A stretch of 64,000 nucleotides of DNA from an uncultured Bacteroidota bacterium (GCA_903839875.1 CAIMDZ010000217.1:1-64000); one strand, 5' to 3'; counted from the stretch's first letter, positions 8,038 through 18,784 are shown. Numbers and translations are program-made. The notes: generated by a model from the sequence alone, not told the origin.

Positions 8038-9231
8038 ATGAAACGTATCATATTAATTGGTTTGTTACTCATGGGAGCAGGAGCAATAGCTAACGCCCAA
8101 ACTGATGACATTTATTCTAACGGATCTGACCAGCGCAACAAACGTCGTGCAGATCACAGCAGCAGTTTGAACGGCGATAATGACCGGGCAAATAACGGAA
8201 ATACTCAGGATCAGCAAACTAATGCAGATCAGGGGAATGCTGATAATTCGCCGGATAGTTATATCAATTATAATAATCCTGACGAATATGTGGATAATGA
8301 GGATGATTCATACGCGTCGCGTCTGAATCGTTTTGATAATTCATTTTATAATATGGGTTATTACAGTATGTTTTATAGCCCATATTGGTATAACCGCAAT
8401 TGGTACGACCCTTATTGGGGTTATAACCCATGGTATTCCTATGGTTTTGGATTTGGATATGGTCCCTATTGGTCCTCAGGCTGGGGCTGGAACTCCTGGT
8501 GTGGATACGGAGGTTTCTATAGTTGCTTTAGCTATCCCTATTATGCCGGTGGCTGGTATGGACATTGCTACAATGGCTATTGGAATGGGTATTATGCCGG
8601 AATAGATGGCAGGCATGGATATGGCGGTTACCGAAATGCCGGTTATGGTCCTCGGGTGGCAAGTATAGGTAACAGGATGGGCAACAGGTTGGCTTCAACC
8701 GGTTTCAGAACAACAGCTAATAACCAGATAGGTCTCAGGTCAAATACTCTTGCCGTTGCTTCGAACAGGGGTAATGCAGTAAGCAACAGAGGTGGTGGAT
8801 ACCAGACCAATGGAGCGCAGCGCGGAAATGCAAATATGGGTGGCGGGCAAGGCCAGCGTTATAACCAGCAAAATGGTAATCGCAGCCAATCGCGTGGGAA
8901 TAACGTCAGAAATTTCTTTGGTGGAGGTAACAACCGCAATGGTGGCAACTCCGGCAGCAGGCAGCAAGCTCAGAATTACAATGGCGGAAGCCGTAATAGC
9001 GGTGGATTTTTTGGTGGAGGTAACAGGAGTAATTCTTCGGGAGCCCGCAATTATGGTGGGGGTGGAAATGGCGGCGCCCGCAGTTCGGGTGGTGGTAATT
9101 TTGGTGGAGGCCGAAGTTCAGGCGGCGGATATGGCGGTGGCCGTAGCTCAGGTGGTGGCGGAGGTCGCTCAGGTGGCGGCGGTGGTCGTTCTGGCGGTGG
9201 TGGCGGTCACTCAGGTGGCGGACGCAGGTAA
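8038..9231 (+). CDS. Exported Tyr/Trp- and Gly-rich low-complexity protein
   Basis: 397 residues in four zones. A signal peptide (about 1-20, ending ANAQ) comes first. A polar Asp/Asn-rich zone at 25-90 follows. Next is a Tyr/Trp/Gly zone at about 100-195 dense in YW, WY and GYG. The C-terminal half is Asn/Arg/Gly/Ser-rich and ends in repeated GGGRSGGGGG units. No enzymatic motif is visible. The composition suggests a disordered or adhesive envelope protein. A strong stem-loop terminator follows the stop. Genes of this kind next to proS are familiar to me from Bacteroidota genomes, but I know of no established function. Confidence 0.75.
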   Translation: MKRIILIGLLLMGAGAIANAQTDDIYSNGSDQRNKRRADHSSSLNGDNDRANNGNTQDQQTNADQGNADNSPDSYINYNNPDEYVDNEDDSYASRLNRFDNSFYNMGYYSMFYSPYWYNRNWYDPYWGYNPWYSYGFGFGYGPYWSSGWGWNSWCGYGGFYSCFSYPYYAGGWYGHCYNGYWNGYYAGIDGRHGYGGYRNAGYGPRVASIGNRMGNRLASTGFRTTANNQIGLRSNTLAVASNRGNAVSNRGGGYQTNGAQRGNANMGGGQGQRYNQQNGNRSQSRGNNVRNFFGGGNNRNGGNSGSRQQAQNYNGGSRNSGGFFGGGNRSNSSGARNYGGGGNGGARSSGGGNFGGGRSSGGGYGGGRSSGGGGGRSGGGGGRSGGGGGHSGGGRR

Positions 9232-9258
9232 CAATTCCAATAGTTAACTTTTTTATAA

Positions 9259-9291
9259 AAAGGCATTGTTACCTGGTGTAATAATGCCTTT
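9259..9291 (+). terminator. Intrinsic terminator after the Gly-rich gene
   Basis: Arms 9259-9272 and 9278-9291 form a 14-bp stem (one G-T pair) with the 5-base loop CTGGT, 27 bases after the stop codon and followed by A/T-rich sequence. Confidence 0.75.
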
Positions 9292-9390
9292 AATATTTCA
9301 GGTGAAAGTGAGGTATGAATTTTGCAGGTATTATTTTCAATAAACGATTTTAAACATTCTGATTTATTATTTGTCAAAAAAATAAAAAAT

Positions 9391-10959
9391 ATGCGTATCA
9401 AAGGTTTGGCAATTCTCCCGGCAATAGTAATTTATTCTTTGAGTACTTATGCCCAGGACGTAACTGAGGCATATAATCTTTCAAATCTAACTGTTCAGGG
9501 TACTGCACGGTCTATGGGTTTTGGAAACACGCTTGGTTCTGTTGGCGGAGATTTCAGCGCTTTGAGCGTAAACCCTGCGGGAATCGGGATATACAGGAGT
9601 TCTGAGTTAACATTTACACCTGCCTTACGTATCAATTCGGCTACCGGTGATTATTCAGGTACTACCTCATCAGATAATAACACCCGTTTCAATATTAATA
9701 ATTTCGGGATTGTGCTGACCAATGCACACAAAGGCAAACGTTACGATCACAGAAGCTGGAAAACAGTTTCATTTGCTTTCGGTATGAACAGGGTGGCGGA
9801 TTTCAACCACGATTATTCTTATAGCGGGGTAAACAATACAAGTTCGGCAACCCAGGTTTTTGAATCGGATGCCAATAAGTATCCCGGAGATGCCGCTTCA
9901 GCAGGTCCATCGAGCGCTTTAGGGTACATGGGCAACCAGTCCGGCTTGCTAGTAATAAACTCATCCGGGCAATATGCGTCTGTAGTGCCATTTACAGGCG
10001 GAGTAAACCAGTTAAAAAGTGTTCATGAAACGGGCGGCATCAATGAATATGTGATATCACTGGGTGGAAACTATAAAGAGAAATTAATGCTGGGTATTAC
10101 CATTGGGATACCGTCAATTTATTACAACAGCAATTCTATTTATACCGAATCACTGGCTGCGGGAAACAATGCGCCGAACCCTGATAATTTTAATTCATTC
10201 ACTTATGGGCAGGCGCTTAACATTACAGGCACAGGCATCAATGCGAAGCTGGGCGCTATTTATAAATTCTCGGACTACTTCAGGTTAGGGGTGGCATTTC
10301 ATTCACCAACCTATTACAGCATCACCGATATATTTGATCCAAGTCTTTCCTCAAATTCACAAGGGAACAGCACTTATCTGACCACAAATGATGCTTTGAT
10401 GGAAAACAGGTTTGATTACCATTTGTCAACTCCCTGGAAAGGGGTAGTTAGCGCTACGGTGATGCTGAACAAGTTTGGCTTTATAACAGCGGATTATGAG
10501 TATGTCAATTACAAATCCATGAAGTACCGTTTCCCGGATGGTTATGATTATGGAGCAGGCTTATCATACCAGCAGGAGGCGAATGATATGAATCAGGTTA
10601 TCAGGAATACTTACAAAGGAGCTTCCAACTTTCGTTTAGGCGCTGAAGGCAGATTTGCAAAGTACTTCATGGCAAGGGCTGGCTTTGGGTATTATGGCGA
10701 TGCTTATTCTGAAACAGGTAAATCTGCAACGCCAGCTTCCTATACTACTGAACGTATTGACCTTAGTTGCGGATTAGGTTTCAGGTTCAAACATTTTTTT
10801 ACCGACCTGGGTCTTGTTCACAGTATGTACAAGGGTTATGAACAACCATATGTGGCAGATTATAGCAACGTAGTTTCCGGTCTGCCCGCAACTGTACCTA
10901 CAGCTAAGATCAATTATAGCATTAATAATGTGGCACTTACGGTGGGAGTGAAAATATAA
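9391..10959 (+). CDS. FadL/OmpP1-type outer membrane transport protein
   Basis: Predicted outer-membrane beta-barrel of 522 residues, of the family that moves hydrophobic compounds. The ATG at MRIKGLAIL was chosen because it opens a normal signal peptide ending TYAQ; the frame extends 23 codons upstream without one. The mature N-terminus has the family-like sequence TARSMGFGNTLGSVGGDFSA followed by NPAGIG, as in FadL/TodX-like Bacteroidota proteins. Alternating aromatic beta-strands continue to the terminal LTVGVKI. Substrate is unknown; an acyl-CoA synthetase lies 5 kb upstream but not in the same operon. Confidence 0.8.
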   Translation: MRIKGLAILPAIVIYSLSTYAQDVTEAYNLSNLTVQGTARSMGFGNTLGSVGGDFSALSVNPAGIGIYRSSELTFTPALRINSATGDYSGTTSSDNNTRFNINNFGIVLTNAHKGKRYDHRSWKTVSFAFGMNRVADFNHDYSYSGVNNTSSATQVFESDANKYPGDAASAGPSSALGYMGNQSGLLVINSSGQYASVVPFTGGVNQLKSVHETGGINEYVISLGGNYKEKLMLGITIGIPSIYYNSNSIYTESLAAGNNAPNPDNFNSFTYGQALNITGTGINAKLGAIYKFSDYFRLGVAFHSPTYYSITDIFDPSLSSNSQGNSTYLTTNDALMENRFDYHLSTPWKGVVSATVMLNKFGFITADYEYVNYKSMKYRFPDGYDYGAGLSYQQEANDMNQVIRNTYKGASNFRLGAEGRFAKYFMARAGFGYYGDAYSETGKSATPASYTTERIDLSCGLGFRFKHFFTDLGLVHSMYKGYEQPYVADYSNVVSGLPATVPTAKINYSINNVALTVGVKI

Positions 10960-11779
10960 AAATCTGAAACCCCTGTTCCTTTAGGCAATATCATTGACTT
11001 AAGGCATTTACACTGGTTTTTGGGTCATGTAGTATTTCCTTTAGCCTTATGTTCCCGTTTGAATTTTCTGCTTTTCCGTATTGGTTCTGTTATTTTTGAC
11101 ACTCTTGCAATCAATATTTTTATGCCTTTTGCAAGCTTTCCGGTCACAAAGATGGATTATATGCACTCAAATCCGGTGGTAAAAAATTGGAGCCTTGTTA
11201 AAGAGCCTGGTGATTATGTGCATAGCTCTGCGGGTTACTATTTAACTGGAAAACAGGGGATATATGAAGTAATGAATACAAACGACTGGATAAACGAAAA
11301 TTAGTATTCCAGTAGGTTAATAGAAAAATAATTGTATGGAACTAAGAGGTAAATATCAACTACAGTACCCTGATGCCGCCGAGAGTACTCCGTCAACACA
11401 CAAGCTTGGCTATGGAGAGACACGGCGGGGACGGAGAGTAAAAGCAATGTGGGTTAAGGAAATTATGTGGTTATATGAAGGGCAGGTACAATAAACCCCC
11501 GAACGTACAAGCGAGCGTGGCAACGGATTGTGATGGCAATAATAAAGCCCGGACCCAAAGCTGTTACTATTTCACTCCTCCACCGTTCCCCGTTGTGAAG
11601 AAACTAAATATTTCCGTTTTTTATTATCAGATAAAATTTTTATTGTTTTAAATTATTTGTACTTTTATCATAACTGATTGCCGGGAAATTGCAGGTAGTT
11701 CAACTCATGTGCATGGGTCATGTAAATTCTATGTAACCGGTTACCTTATAAAATACAAAACAGAACCTAAAATTTACCT
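10960..11779. other. 820-bp intergenic region with transposase relic and possible REP remnants
   Basis: Apart from the relic transposase end annotated separately, no intact gene is visible. At 10979-11003 there is a variant of the short dispersed motif GGCAATATCATTGACTTAAG. Around 11380-11440 a stretch contains CTCCGT and, about 60 bases later, ACGGAG, an inverted pair that may be the decayed hairpin of a REP element tied to the relic. The last 200 bp are A/T-rich and lead into the giant adhesin gene. Confidence 0.5.
11152..11304 (+). pseudogene. C-terminal relic of a REP-associated tyrosine transposase (Y1/IS200-like)
   Basis: The last 50 residues of an open frame read MDYMHSNPVVKNW, then EPGDYVHSSAGYYLTGKQG. 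This is the family-typical C-terminal end of RAYT transposases (pattern YIHxNPVxxGxVxxPxxYxxSSAxxYL). The catalytic HUH and tyrosine regions are absent, and the preceding residues of the frame do not resemble the family. It is therefore a truncated, decayed copy. RAYT proteins act on REP hairpins; REP-like elements are present at 51105 and 53557 in this window. Confidence 0.7.
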
Positions 11780-14700
11780 ATGCTCAATTCTACTGCTAAA
11801 ATCCTATTTTTATTTGCGCTTATTTCCTGCTCCTTTTTTGCCCGTGGCCAGGTAACTGCAAATTTTACCCTTAGCGATACTGCAGGCTGCGCCCCAATGG
11901 TTATCCATTTTACTAACACTTCAACCGGAGCCACCAGCTATTCATGGGATCTGGGGAATGGTACTACAACTACTCTCACCGATGTTTCGGGTTCCTATCT
12001 TACGGCTGGAGTTTATACCATTACATTAGTTGCCCATAATGGTTCACTGAGTAATACGCATACTGCCACCATACACGTATATGCATTACCCACCGTTAAT
12101 TTTACCGGAAGCGCTACTACTTTATGCCCTGGTAATTCTGTAACATTTACCAGTACTACCATACCAGGGTCATGGGGTGGATTAACCTATAACTGGAATT
12201 TCGGTGATGGGTTGACAAGTTCAGCGACTTCTCCGGTTCATGCTTATGGAACGCCGGGAGATTATAATGTTACTTTATTTGCTACAAATGGTAAAGGGTG
12301 TATTAACTCCTTAAGCAGGCCATCCTATATTCATGTAAATACACCGGCATCAGTTGGTTTTTCTGCTGCAAGCGTTTATTTATGCAATGCGCCATCACTG
12401 GCAACTTTCTCAAATACTACAATAGGGATAGGGCCTTTCATCTATCTCTGGAGATTTGGTGATGGCGGTACTTCAGTATTAACAAACCCCACCCATAATT
12501 ATACTTCTTCCGGAACATTTGACGTCACACTAAGAGTGACGGACGGGCATGGCTGTATTGACAGCCTTGCTCTGCCAGGGTATATGACTGTTGGTAATCT
12601 TGCAGCTTCATTTACCCCTGTCTCCACAGTTTGTGTTAATTCCCCGGCAACCTTCATCAATACCAGCACAACGCACATAGCAAGCTCGTGGGACTTTGGT
12701 GATGGCGGCACAGCCACGGACGAAGACGGCACCCATGCTTATGCAACTGCCGGAACCTATACAGTGAGACTTGTAATTTATGACGGAACCTGTTATGATA
12801 CAATAACTCATCCGGTTACCATTTCACATCCTACAGGTAGTTTTACCATTACACCCACCGCACCTTGTCCGCCGCCCAGGCTGCGTACCTATACTGCAAC
12901 TATCCCTTCTGGAAGCACTGTTAACTGGTTTTCCCTTATTTACGGATCACTTGGGTCGGGATCTGTTTTAAGCCACACGACACCCGTGCGTATCGTACCC
13001 TTTGGTACTGATATTGTAGGTGAGATAGATTCTATTACTATGGTAATAACCAATAGCTTTGGCTGTAAAGATACCGTAGGGAAAAGAGATACTACCAATT
13101 CCTTCACATTTCGCATTGATGGCGTGATGTACGGCTGTGCGCCGCTCTATATATTCCCGATTCCAACGCTTTATTCTCAAATTTACTCCCCCTTTGCAGG
13201 TGGCCCCTGGTGGCAATTTGGTTACCCTAATCCATTCTCGATGGGGTCATTTCCTTATCCTTATAGTATCGCAAGTTATTCCTGGAATTTTGGTGATGGG
13301 TCTCCTACATCTCTATCTCCTTCTCCAACGCATATCTACAGTGTAGTTGGCGGTGTATATACCCTTAGTTGCCATATTACCTCATCGAACGGATGTTCTC
13401 AAAATGCTACTAACACTGTAAAAGTGGGCGCTCCGCCTCCTACTCCTTCTTTTACCTTACATCCAACCCATGAATGTGCAGGAGTGCCGGTTCATTTTAA
13501 TGCTACTGCTACCGGAGTTTTCAATGATATGAAGTGGGATTTTGGAGACTCCAACGGCGATACCGGACTCAATCCTGTTCACGTTTATACAACTCCGGGA
13601 TTTTATACTCCCCAGTTCTGGACCTATTATAATGGATGTCCGAGTAGTATCTATTTGATGCATGACACCGTTGATTCGCCAAGTGCTGTGATACATTACA
13701 ATTTTGATTGTTATCCGAGAAATAAGATGTCTTTTTCCGATGCTTCCTTTGGTGATGATTCCCATCTCTGGCAATTCGGAGATGGTGCAACATCCACCGC
13801 ATTTAATCCCATACATACTTACTCCTCGGCATCTGCTTACACTGTTACCCTTACTACCTGGAATGCAGCTTCCGGTTGCAGGGATACAGGCATTTTGCAT
13901 TTGGATATGAGCCCACTGCATGCAACCTTTCTTGCCAGTCGTGCAAATGTATGCAGGGATGTTATGGATACCTTTAGTATTGCCGTTACGGAAGCTCCAG
14001 GTGTCACTTTCTCCTGGGCAACAAAATACCGGTGGTATTATGATGGAATATTGACTGATTCTTTAGTTTCTACCTATGGTTTTGACACTGTTAGCCATAA
14101 TTATCATTCCACGGGCAACCGGACGGCTATGGTTGTTATTACGGATAACCAGGGCTGCAACGATTCCCTGTCTATGAATATATTGGTTGCCAAACCTGTG
14201 GATAGTTTCAGCATGGCTCCTGTTTCCGGGTGCGCACCATTGCCCGTTGTCTTTACTGATCACAGCACGCCAACGCCGGGCAGTACATTAGCCGGTTATT
14301 ATTGGTCGTTTGGAGATGGGACTACTGCATCTTCAGGCGTTCCTTCAATAACGCACGCCTATAGCCTTGCGGGAACCTATAACGTAAAAGAGATCATAAC
14401 CGACAATATCGGATGCATGGATACCCTGGTCAGCCATACCCATCCTGTAGTCACAAGGCCGACGGCGGCTTTTTCCGCAGCAACACTCAGTATCTGTAAT
14501 CACAGGAGCGTGCATTTTATTAATAGTTCTTCATCAATTATCGGTTCCCTGTGGATGTTTGGCGATGGAGATACCTCCACAGCCACCTCTCCAACCCATT
14601 TTTATAATACCCCCGGCACTTATTCGGTGACGTTGGTCGTTTACAGTGCATTAGGCTGCACGGATACGCTCACTAAAACCAGTTACATTCTGGTTAAGCC

Positions 14701-17700
14701 ATTACCGATACCTTCTTTTACCATGTCAGATTCATTCGCGGTTTGTTCTCCCTTCAGTGTCCACTTCACCAATACAAGCATCGGAGCGACGACCACATTC
14801 TGGACTTTCGGCGATGGCACATCTTCTTCTGTCACAAATCCAAGCGACGTTTACATTACGCCGGGTTACTACAGGGTAAAATTGCTCGCTATTAACGCTT
14901 TATCCTGCTCCGACACTGCAATTGGCCATGTTAATCTTTTCGGATATTCCGGCGCCTTTACCTGTGCTCCGGTTACAGGTTGTTCTCCGTTGCCGGTTCA
15001 TTTTCATGGCACTTTCAGTAGTGTGGCCACAGTTATCTGGGATTTCAGCGATGGCGTTACCTCTCCTCCCACAACCATAGATACGATTTCACATACCTAT
15101 TTGAGTTCCGGAGCTTTTGTTCCAAAGCTCATCCTTACGGATAGTTTCGGCTGTACTAATTTCAGTATTGGAGCAGACACTATTAAAATCGGCCATCTTG
15201 CGGTCGGGTTCATAGCCACACCCATTCCGGTTTGCCAGGGTAATCCGATTACTTTCCACGATACAACATCCGGTAGTATTTCCCCCATCACCAGTTGGTT
15301 ATGGACTTTTGGGCCAGGTTATACCAGCACTTTATCATCACCTTCTTTTACTTATACAACTTCCGGCACTTATCCGGTAACCCTGACTGCCACAAGTAGC
15401 ATGGGTTGCAGCGGGACAGTTACCAGGAATATTGTTGTAAATTCGCTGCCATCTACAATTTCCGGTGCATCAGTAATTTGTATTGGCTCTACAACACCTT
15501 ATACCGATGCCTCAGCAGGAGGCGTCTGGACCAGTAGTAATATTGCGGTTGCAACTGTTGGTTCGGGTTCCGGAATAGTTTCCGGGATAGCTTTCGGTGT
15601 GACGACAATCACTTATTCTCTGGGAGCCGGTTGTACGGTTACTAAATCAGTTACAGTAAGTCCTGCTCCTGCTCCAATCACAGGTGGTTCAGGTGTTTGT
15701 GCAGGATCAAACTTATACCTTGCAGATGTTACACCTTTAGGTACATGGAGTTCTGTACTCACCGGTTTTGTGTCTGTTGGTTCTGCCTCAGGCATTATTA
15801 CCGGATTGACCACGGGAACAGATACCATTATTTATTCGGTAGGGGGCTGTTCTGTAAAAAAGACTATTACTGTTAATCCATTGCCTGCCCCAATCACCGG
15901 CAACACCCATATTTGCGTTGGAGTTACCTCCGTGTTGTCAAGTTCACCCACAGGTGGTATCTGGACCAGCAGCAACACACTCGTTGCCACAGTAGGATCC
16001 TTAACAGGTATTGTTGTTGGTATATCCGGTGGGGTAGCCAATATAATCTATACATCAGCAGCAGGCTGCCAGGTTGTGACTACTGTAACGATCAATACCG
16101 CGCCCGGTACTATTTCCGGGGGCTCATTTATATGTATTGGCGGCACAATACCTTATACCGATATTGTTACAGGTGGCACATGGACCAGCAGTAATACAGG
16201 CGTAGCCACAGTAGGCTCACTATCCGGATTGGTAACAGGTATGGGAATTGGCGCTGCCAGCATAAGTTATAATGCAGGTGGCTGCTCTGTTCTCAAAATA
16301 ATTTCTGTAAATGCCCTTCCGCCATCAATTTCAGGTCCCGGCACGGTTTGCGTAAGTTCAGCTATAACATTAACTGATGCCGCCGGTGGTGGTGTATGGA
16401 CCAGCAGTAATAATACGGTAGCGGTTATTGGTTCCTCATCTGGTATCGTTACCGCCTATGCTTCAGGTAATACAGATATAATGTATTCTCTTGGCGGTGG
16501 TTGTGTCATCTCTGTAGTGCTCACCGTTAACCCCTTGCCCGCCTCCATTTCCGGGCCGTCAAATATTTGCTTAGGTGGTGCATCAGCATTAAGTGATCTG
16601 ACAACAGGCGGCGTGTGGTACAGCGACAATACTGCGGTTGCAACTGTAAGTACCGGCGGGGTAGTATCAGGCGCTTCCGGAGGTGCAGCTACAATTAGTT
16701 ATACTTTGTCTACTGGTTGCGCATCTGCATACCTGGTAACAGTAATAGTTGTGCCCGCTATCACAGGCCTAAGCAACATCTGCGCCTGGGTAGATACCAT
16801 TACCGTACATGACATAGATTCTACAGGTTCCTATAGCAGCACGCTGGTTACAATTACCAATCTCGGGTTAGGTACAGGCAGGATCACAGCATTTGCACCA
16901 GGCATTGCAACTATTACTTATACTTTGCCCGGAGGTTGTTCTGCCACAACCCCACTGACAATAAACCCTTTACCGGGGCCGATTTCCGGACCTATGCATC
17001 TTTGCATCGGTTCATCTGCTACACTTATTGATACTGCCGCCGGTGGCACATGGTCTGCCTCAGGTACCGGTATTGCAACCATCGGTTCTTTATCCGGTGT
17101 GGTATCAGGGTTAGCTGTTGGCACAACTCATATTACTTATACATTGCCTACCGGATGTAGTACAGATACGCTGGTTACTATACAGGTTTTCCCTACAGCC
17201 GGGGTAATAACCGGGCCTTCGGTTTTATGTACCGGCGAGTCAATTACCCTGCTCGACACTGCAATTGGCGGTGTGTGGGTGAGCAGTAATGCCAATGCCA
17301 CCGTTTCAGGCGGAGTAGTAACCGGGGTATCCACCGGTACCGCGGTCATCAGTTATGCAGTAACCAATGTTTGCGGAACTATTGCTGCTACCAAAACGGT
17401 TACAGTATATCCTTTCCCCTTCACAGGCACAATTACTGGTCCCGACAGTGTATGCGTAAGCAGTTCGATTACCCTCACAGATACTGCATCGGGTGGGGCA
17501 TGGGGTAGTAATAATACCTTTGCCACTGTTACTGCATCCGGAGTTGTTACAGGCGTTATGCCAGGTGTGGATACCATTGTTTACCTGAACTCCAACGCTG
17601 CCTGCTTTTCAAAATCAGTCCACAGGGTGATTGTAAATCCGTTGCCTGATGCAGGTGTTATTACCGGTCCATCAAATTTATGCCTCGGTGATTCTGCAAT

Positions 17701-18784
17701 GCTGGCAAACACAGCCACTGGTGGTGTCTGGCGTCAAAGCAACAATATTGTTACAATGGTTTCTGTAACATCCGGTGTGAAAATATTACCGGTGAATACA
17801 GGCACCGACACCATTTTCTATTCAGTCACCAATTCATGCGGCACTGTTTTGGCATACCACTTGTTAACCATTGAAACGAAACCTTCTGTCGCTGCTATTG
17901 CCGGTCTTTCTGTGGTGTGTGCAGGTCAGAACATAACCTTAACGGATCCAACACCCGGAGGTTTATGGACCAGTGTCACTTCTCTAATCACCACCATTGG
18001 CAGCACTTCAGGTGTTGTAACTGGTATGTCGCCGGGCACGGATTCTATTATCTATACCGTTTCAAATGCCTGCGGTTCGGCCGATGCATTAAAACAAATT
18101 ACAGTAAACCCGCTGCCGGTTGCCGGAACAATTTCAGGCGATTCCACCCTTTGCGCTGGCGATAGTGTTACATTAAGTGATTTGGTAACTGGTGGCACAT
18201 GGAGCATTGAAAATCAGTACGCTGTCATTAAAGGTTCAGTAATCGTAACCGGGGTTTCAGCCGGTACCGATATGCTAAGCTATAGTGTCACCAACAGTTG
18301 CGGTACAACGGTTGCAACCCGCCGGATTACCATAGAACCCATACCAATTGGCCTGTTAATTACCAGGAACGGCCATGTGCTTTCCGTACCTTCCGGATAT
18401 GCCTTTTATCAATGGACATTGAATGGCGCACCTATACCCGGCGCCACAGTTAATACCTATACTTATTCCGGAACCGGCACTTTTTCAGTCATCGTTACCA
18501 ATTCCTTTGACTGTTCATTTACTTGTCCGGCTATGGTCATCACAGATTGTACTGTAGATGATATCAAAGTATTTCCAAACCCCGCGGCGTCTGTTGTCAA
18601 TATCTTGTGGTGCGAAGATATCACAGTCCGACTGTCAGCGGCAGACGGTAAGCTGATCAGGATATTTGAAAATACCACCGAAGTAGATATGAGTTTTCTG
18701 CCCAATGGCATTTATACTTTGTCGCTCTTTGATAACACTGGCAAAAAGTTATTGACAAAACGAATCACCAAATTAACCCAGTAG
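11780..18784 (+). CDS. Giant PKD / Ig-like repeat adhesin with T9SS sorting domain
   Basis: 2334 residues, exported by the Sec system (signal peptide about 1-24) and then by type IX secretion to the cell surface. Residues about 30-1215 hold twelve PKD-like cores recognisable by the W-x-FGDG-type motif (first LGNG, later FGDS, FSDG and FGPG variants). Residues about 1220-2190 hold thirteen Ig-like repeats of about 75 residues, each with a G-x-W-S/T-S-N start, the pattern VATVGS-SG-V-G, and an end in IxYxxxxGC. The end (about 2257-2334) is a type A sorting domain: VFPNPA at the start, NGIYTLSLF, and a basic KRITKLTQ terminus. The roughly regular Cys per repeat may form disulfides. It is monocistronic. 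An adhesin or matrix role is inferred. Confidence 0.9.
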   Translation: MLNSTAKILFLFALISCSFFARGQVTANFTLSDTAGCAPMVIHFTNTSTGATSYSWDLGNGTTTTLTDVSGSYLTAGVYTITLVAHNGSLSNTHTATIHVYALPTVNFTGSATTLCPGNSVTFTSTTIPGSWGGLTYNWNFGDGLTSSATSPVHAYGTPGDYNVTLFATNGKGCINSLSRPSYIHVNTPASVGFSAASVYLCNAPSLATFSNTTIGIGPFIYLWRFGDGGTSVLTNPTHNYTSSGTFDVTLRVTDGHGCIDSLALPGYMTVGNLAASFTPVSTVCVNSPATFINTSTTHIASSWDFGDGGTATDEDGTHAYATAGTYTVRLVIYDGTCYDTITHPVTISHPTGSFTITPTAPCPPPRLRTYTATIPSGSTVNWFSLIYGSLGSGSVLSHTTPVRIVPFGTDIVGEIDSITMVITNSFGCKDTVGKRDTTNSFTFRIDGVMYGCAPLYIFPIPTLYSQIYSPFAGGPWWQFGYPNPFSMGSFPYPYSIASYSWNFGDGSPTSLSPSPTHIYSVVGGVYTLSCHITSSNGCSQNATNTVKVGAPPPTPSFTLHPTHECAGVPVHFNATATGVFNDMKWDFGDSNGDTGLNPVHVYTTPGFYTPQFWTYYNGCPSSIYLMHDTVDSPSAVIHYNFDCYPRNKMSFSDASFGDDSHLWQFGDGATSTAFNPIHTYSSASAYTVTLTTWNAASGCRDTGILHLDMSPLHATFLASRANVCRDVMDTFSIAVTEAPGVTFSWATKYRWYYDGILTDSLVSTYGFDTVSHNYHSTGNRTAMVVITDNQGCNDSLSMNILVAKPVDSFSMAPVSGCAPLPVVFTDHSTPTPGSTLAGYYWSFGDGTTASSGVPSITHAYSLAGTYNVKEIITDNIGCMDTLVSHTHPVVTRPTAAFSAATLSICNHRSVHFINSSSSIIGSLWMFGDGDTSTATSPTHFYNTPGTYSVTLVVYSALGCTDTLTKTSYILVKPLPIPSFTMSDSFAVCSPFSVHFTNTSIGATTTFWTFGDGTSSSVTNPSDVYITPGYYRVKLLAINALSCSDTAIGHVNLFGYSGAFTCAPVTGCSPLPVHFHGTFSSVATVIWDFSDGVTSPPTTIDTISHTYLSSGAFVPKLILTDSFGCTNFSIGADTIKIGHLAVGFIATPIPVCQGNPITFHDTTSGSISPITSWLWTFGPGYTSTLSSPSFTYTTSGTYPVTLTATSSMGCSGTVTRNIVVNSLPSTISGASVICIGSTTPYTDASAGGVWTSSNIAVATVGSGSGIVSGIAFGVTTITYSLGAGCTVTKSVTVSPAPAPITGGSGVCAGSNLYLADVTPLGTWSSVLTGFVSVGSASGIITGLTTGTDTIIYSVGGCSVKKTITVNPLPAPITGNTHICVGVTSVLSSSPTGGIWTSSNTLVATVGSLTGIVVGISGGVANIIYTSAAGCQVVTTVTINTAPGTISGGSFICIGGTIPYTDIVTGGTWTSSNTGVATVGSLSGLVTGMGIGAASISYNAGGCSVLKIISVNALPPSISGPGTVCVSSAITLTDAAGGGVWTSSNNTVAVIGSSSGIVTAYASGNTDIMYSLGGGCVISVVLTVNPLPASISGPSNICLGGASALSDLTTGGVWYSDNTAVATVSTGGVVSGASGGAATISYTLSTGCASAYLVTVIVVPAITGLSNICAWVDTITVHDIDSTGSYSSTLVTITNLGLGTGRITAFAPGIATITYTLPGGCSATTPLTINPLPGPISGPMHLCIGSSATLIDTAAGGTWSASGTGIATIGSLSGVVSGLAVGTTHITYTLPTGCSTDTLVTIQVFPTAGVITGPSVLCTGESITLLDTAIGGVWVSSNANATVSGGVVTGVSTGTAVISYAVTNVCGTIAATKTVTVYPFPFTGTITGPDSVCVSSSITLTDTASGGAWGSNNTFATVTASGVVTGVMPGVDTIVYLNSNAACFSKSVHRVIVNPLPDAGVITGPSNLCLGDSAMLANTATGGVWRQSNNIVTMVSVTSGVKILPVNTGTDTIFYSVTNSCGTVLAYHLLTIETKPSVAAIAGLSVVCAGQNITLTDPTPGGLWTSVTSLITTIGSTSGVVTGMSPGTDSIIYTVSNACGSADALKQITVNPLPVAGTISGDSTLCAGDSVTLSDLVTGGTWSIENQYAVIKGSVIVTGVSAGTDMLSYSVTNSCGTTVATRRITIEPIPIGLLITRNGHVLSVPSGYAFYQWTLNGAPIPGATVNTYTYSGTGTFSVIVTNSFDCSFTCPAMVITDCTVDDIKVFPNPAASVVNILWCEDITVRLSAADGKLIRIFENTTEVDMSFLPNGIYTLSLFDNTGKKLLTKRITKLTQ

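Noticed and set aside
8740-9247. Long frames on both strands over the Gly-rich gene
   Set aside because: High Gly/Ser codon content opens neighbouring frames; they lack signal peptides and motifs.
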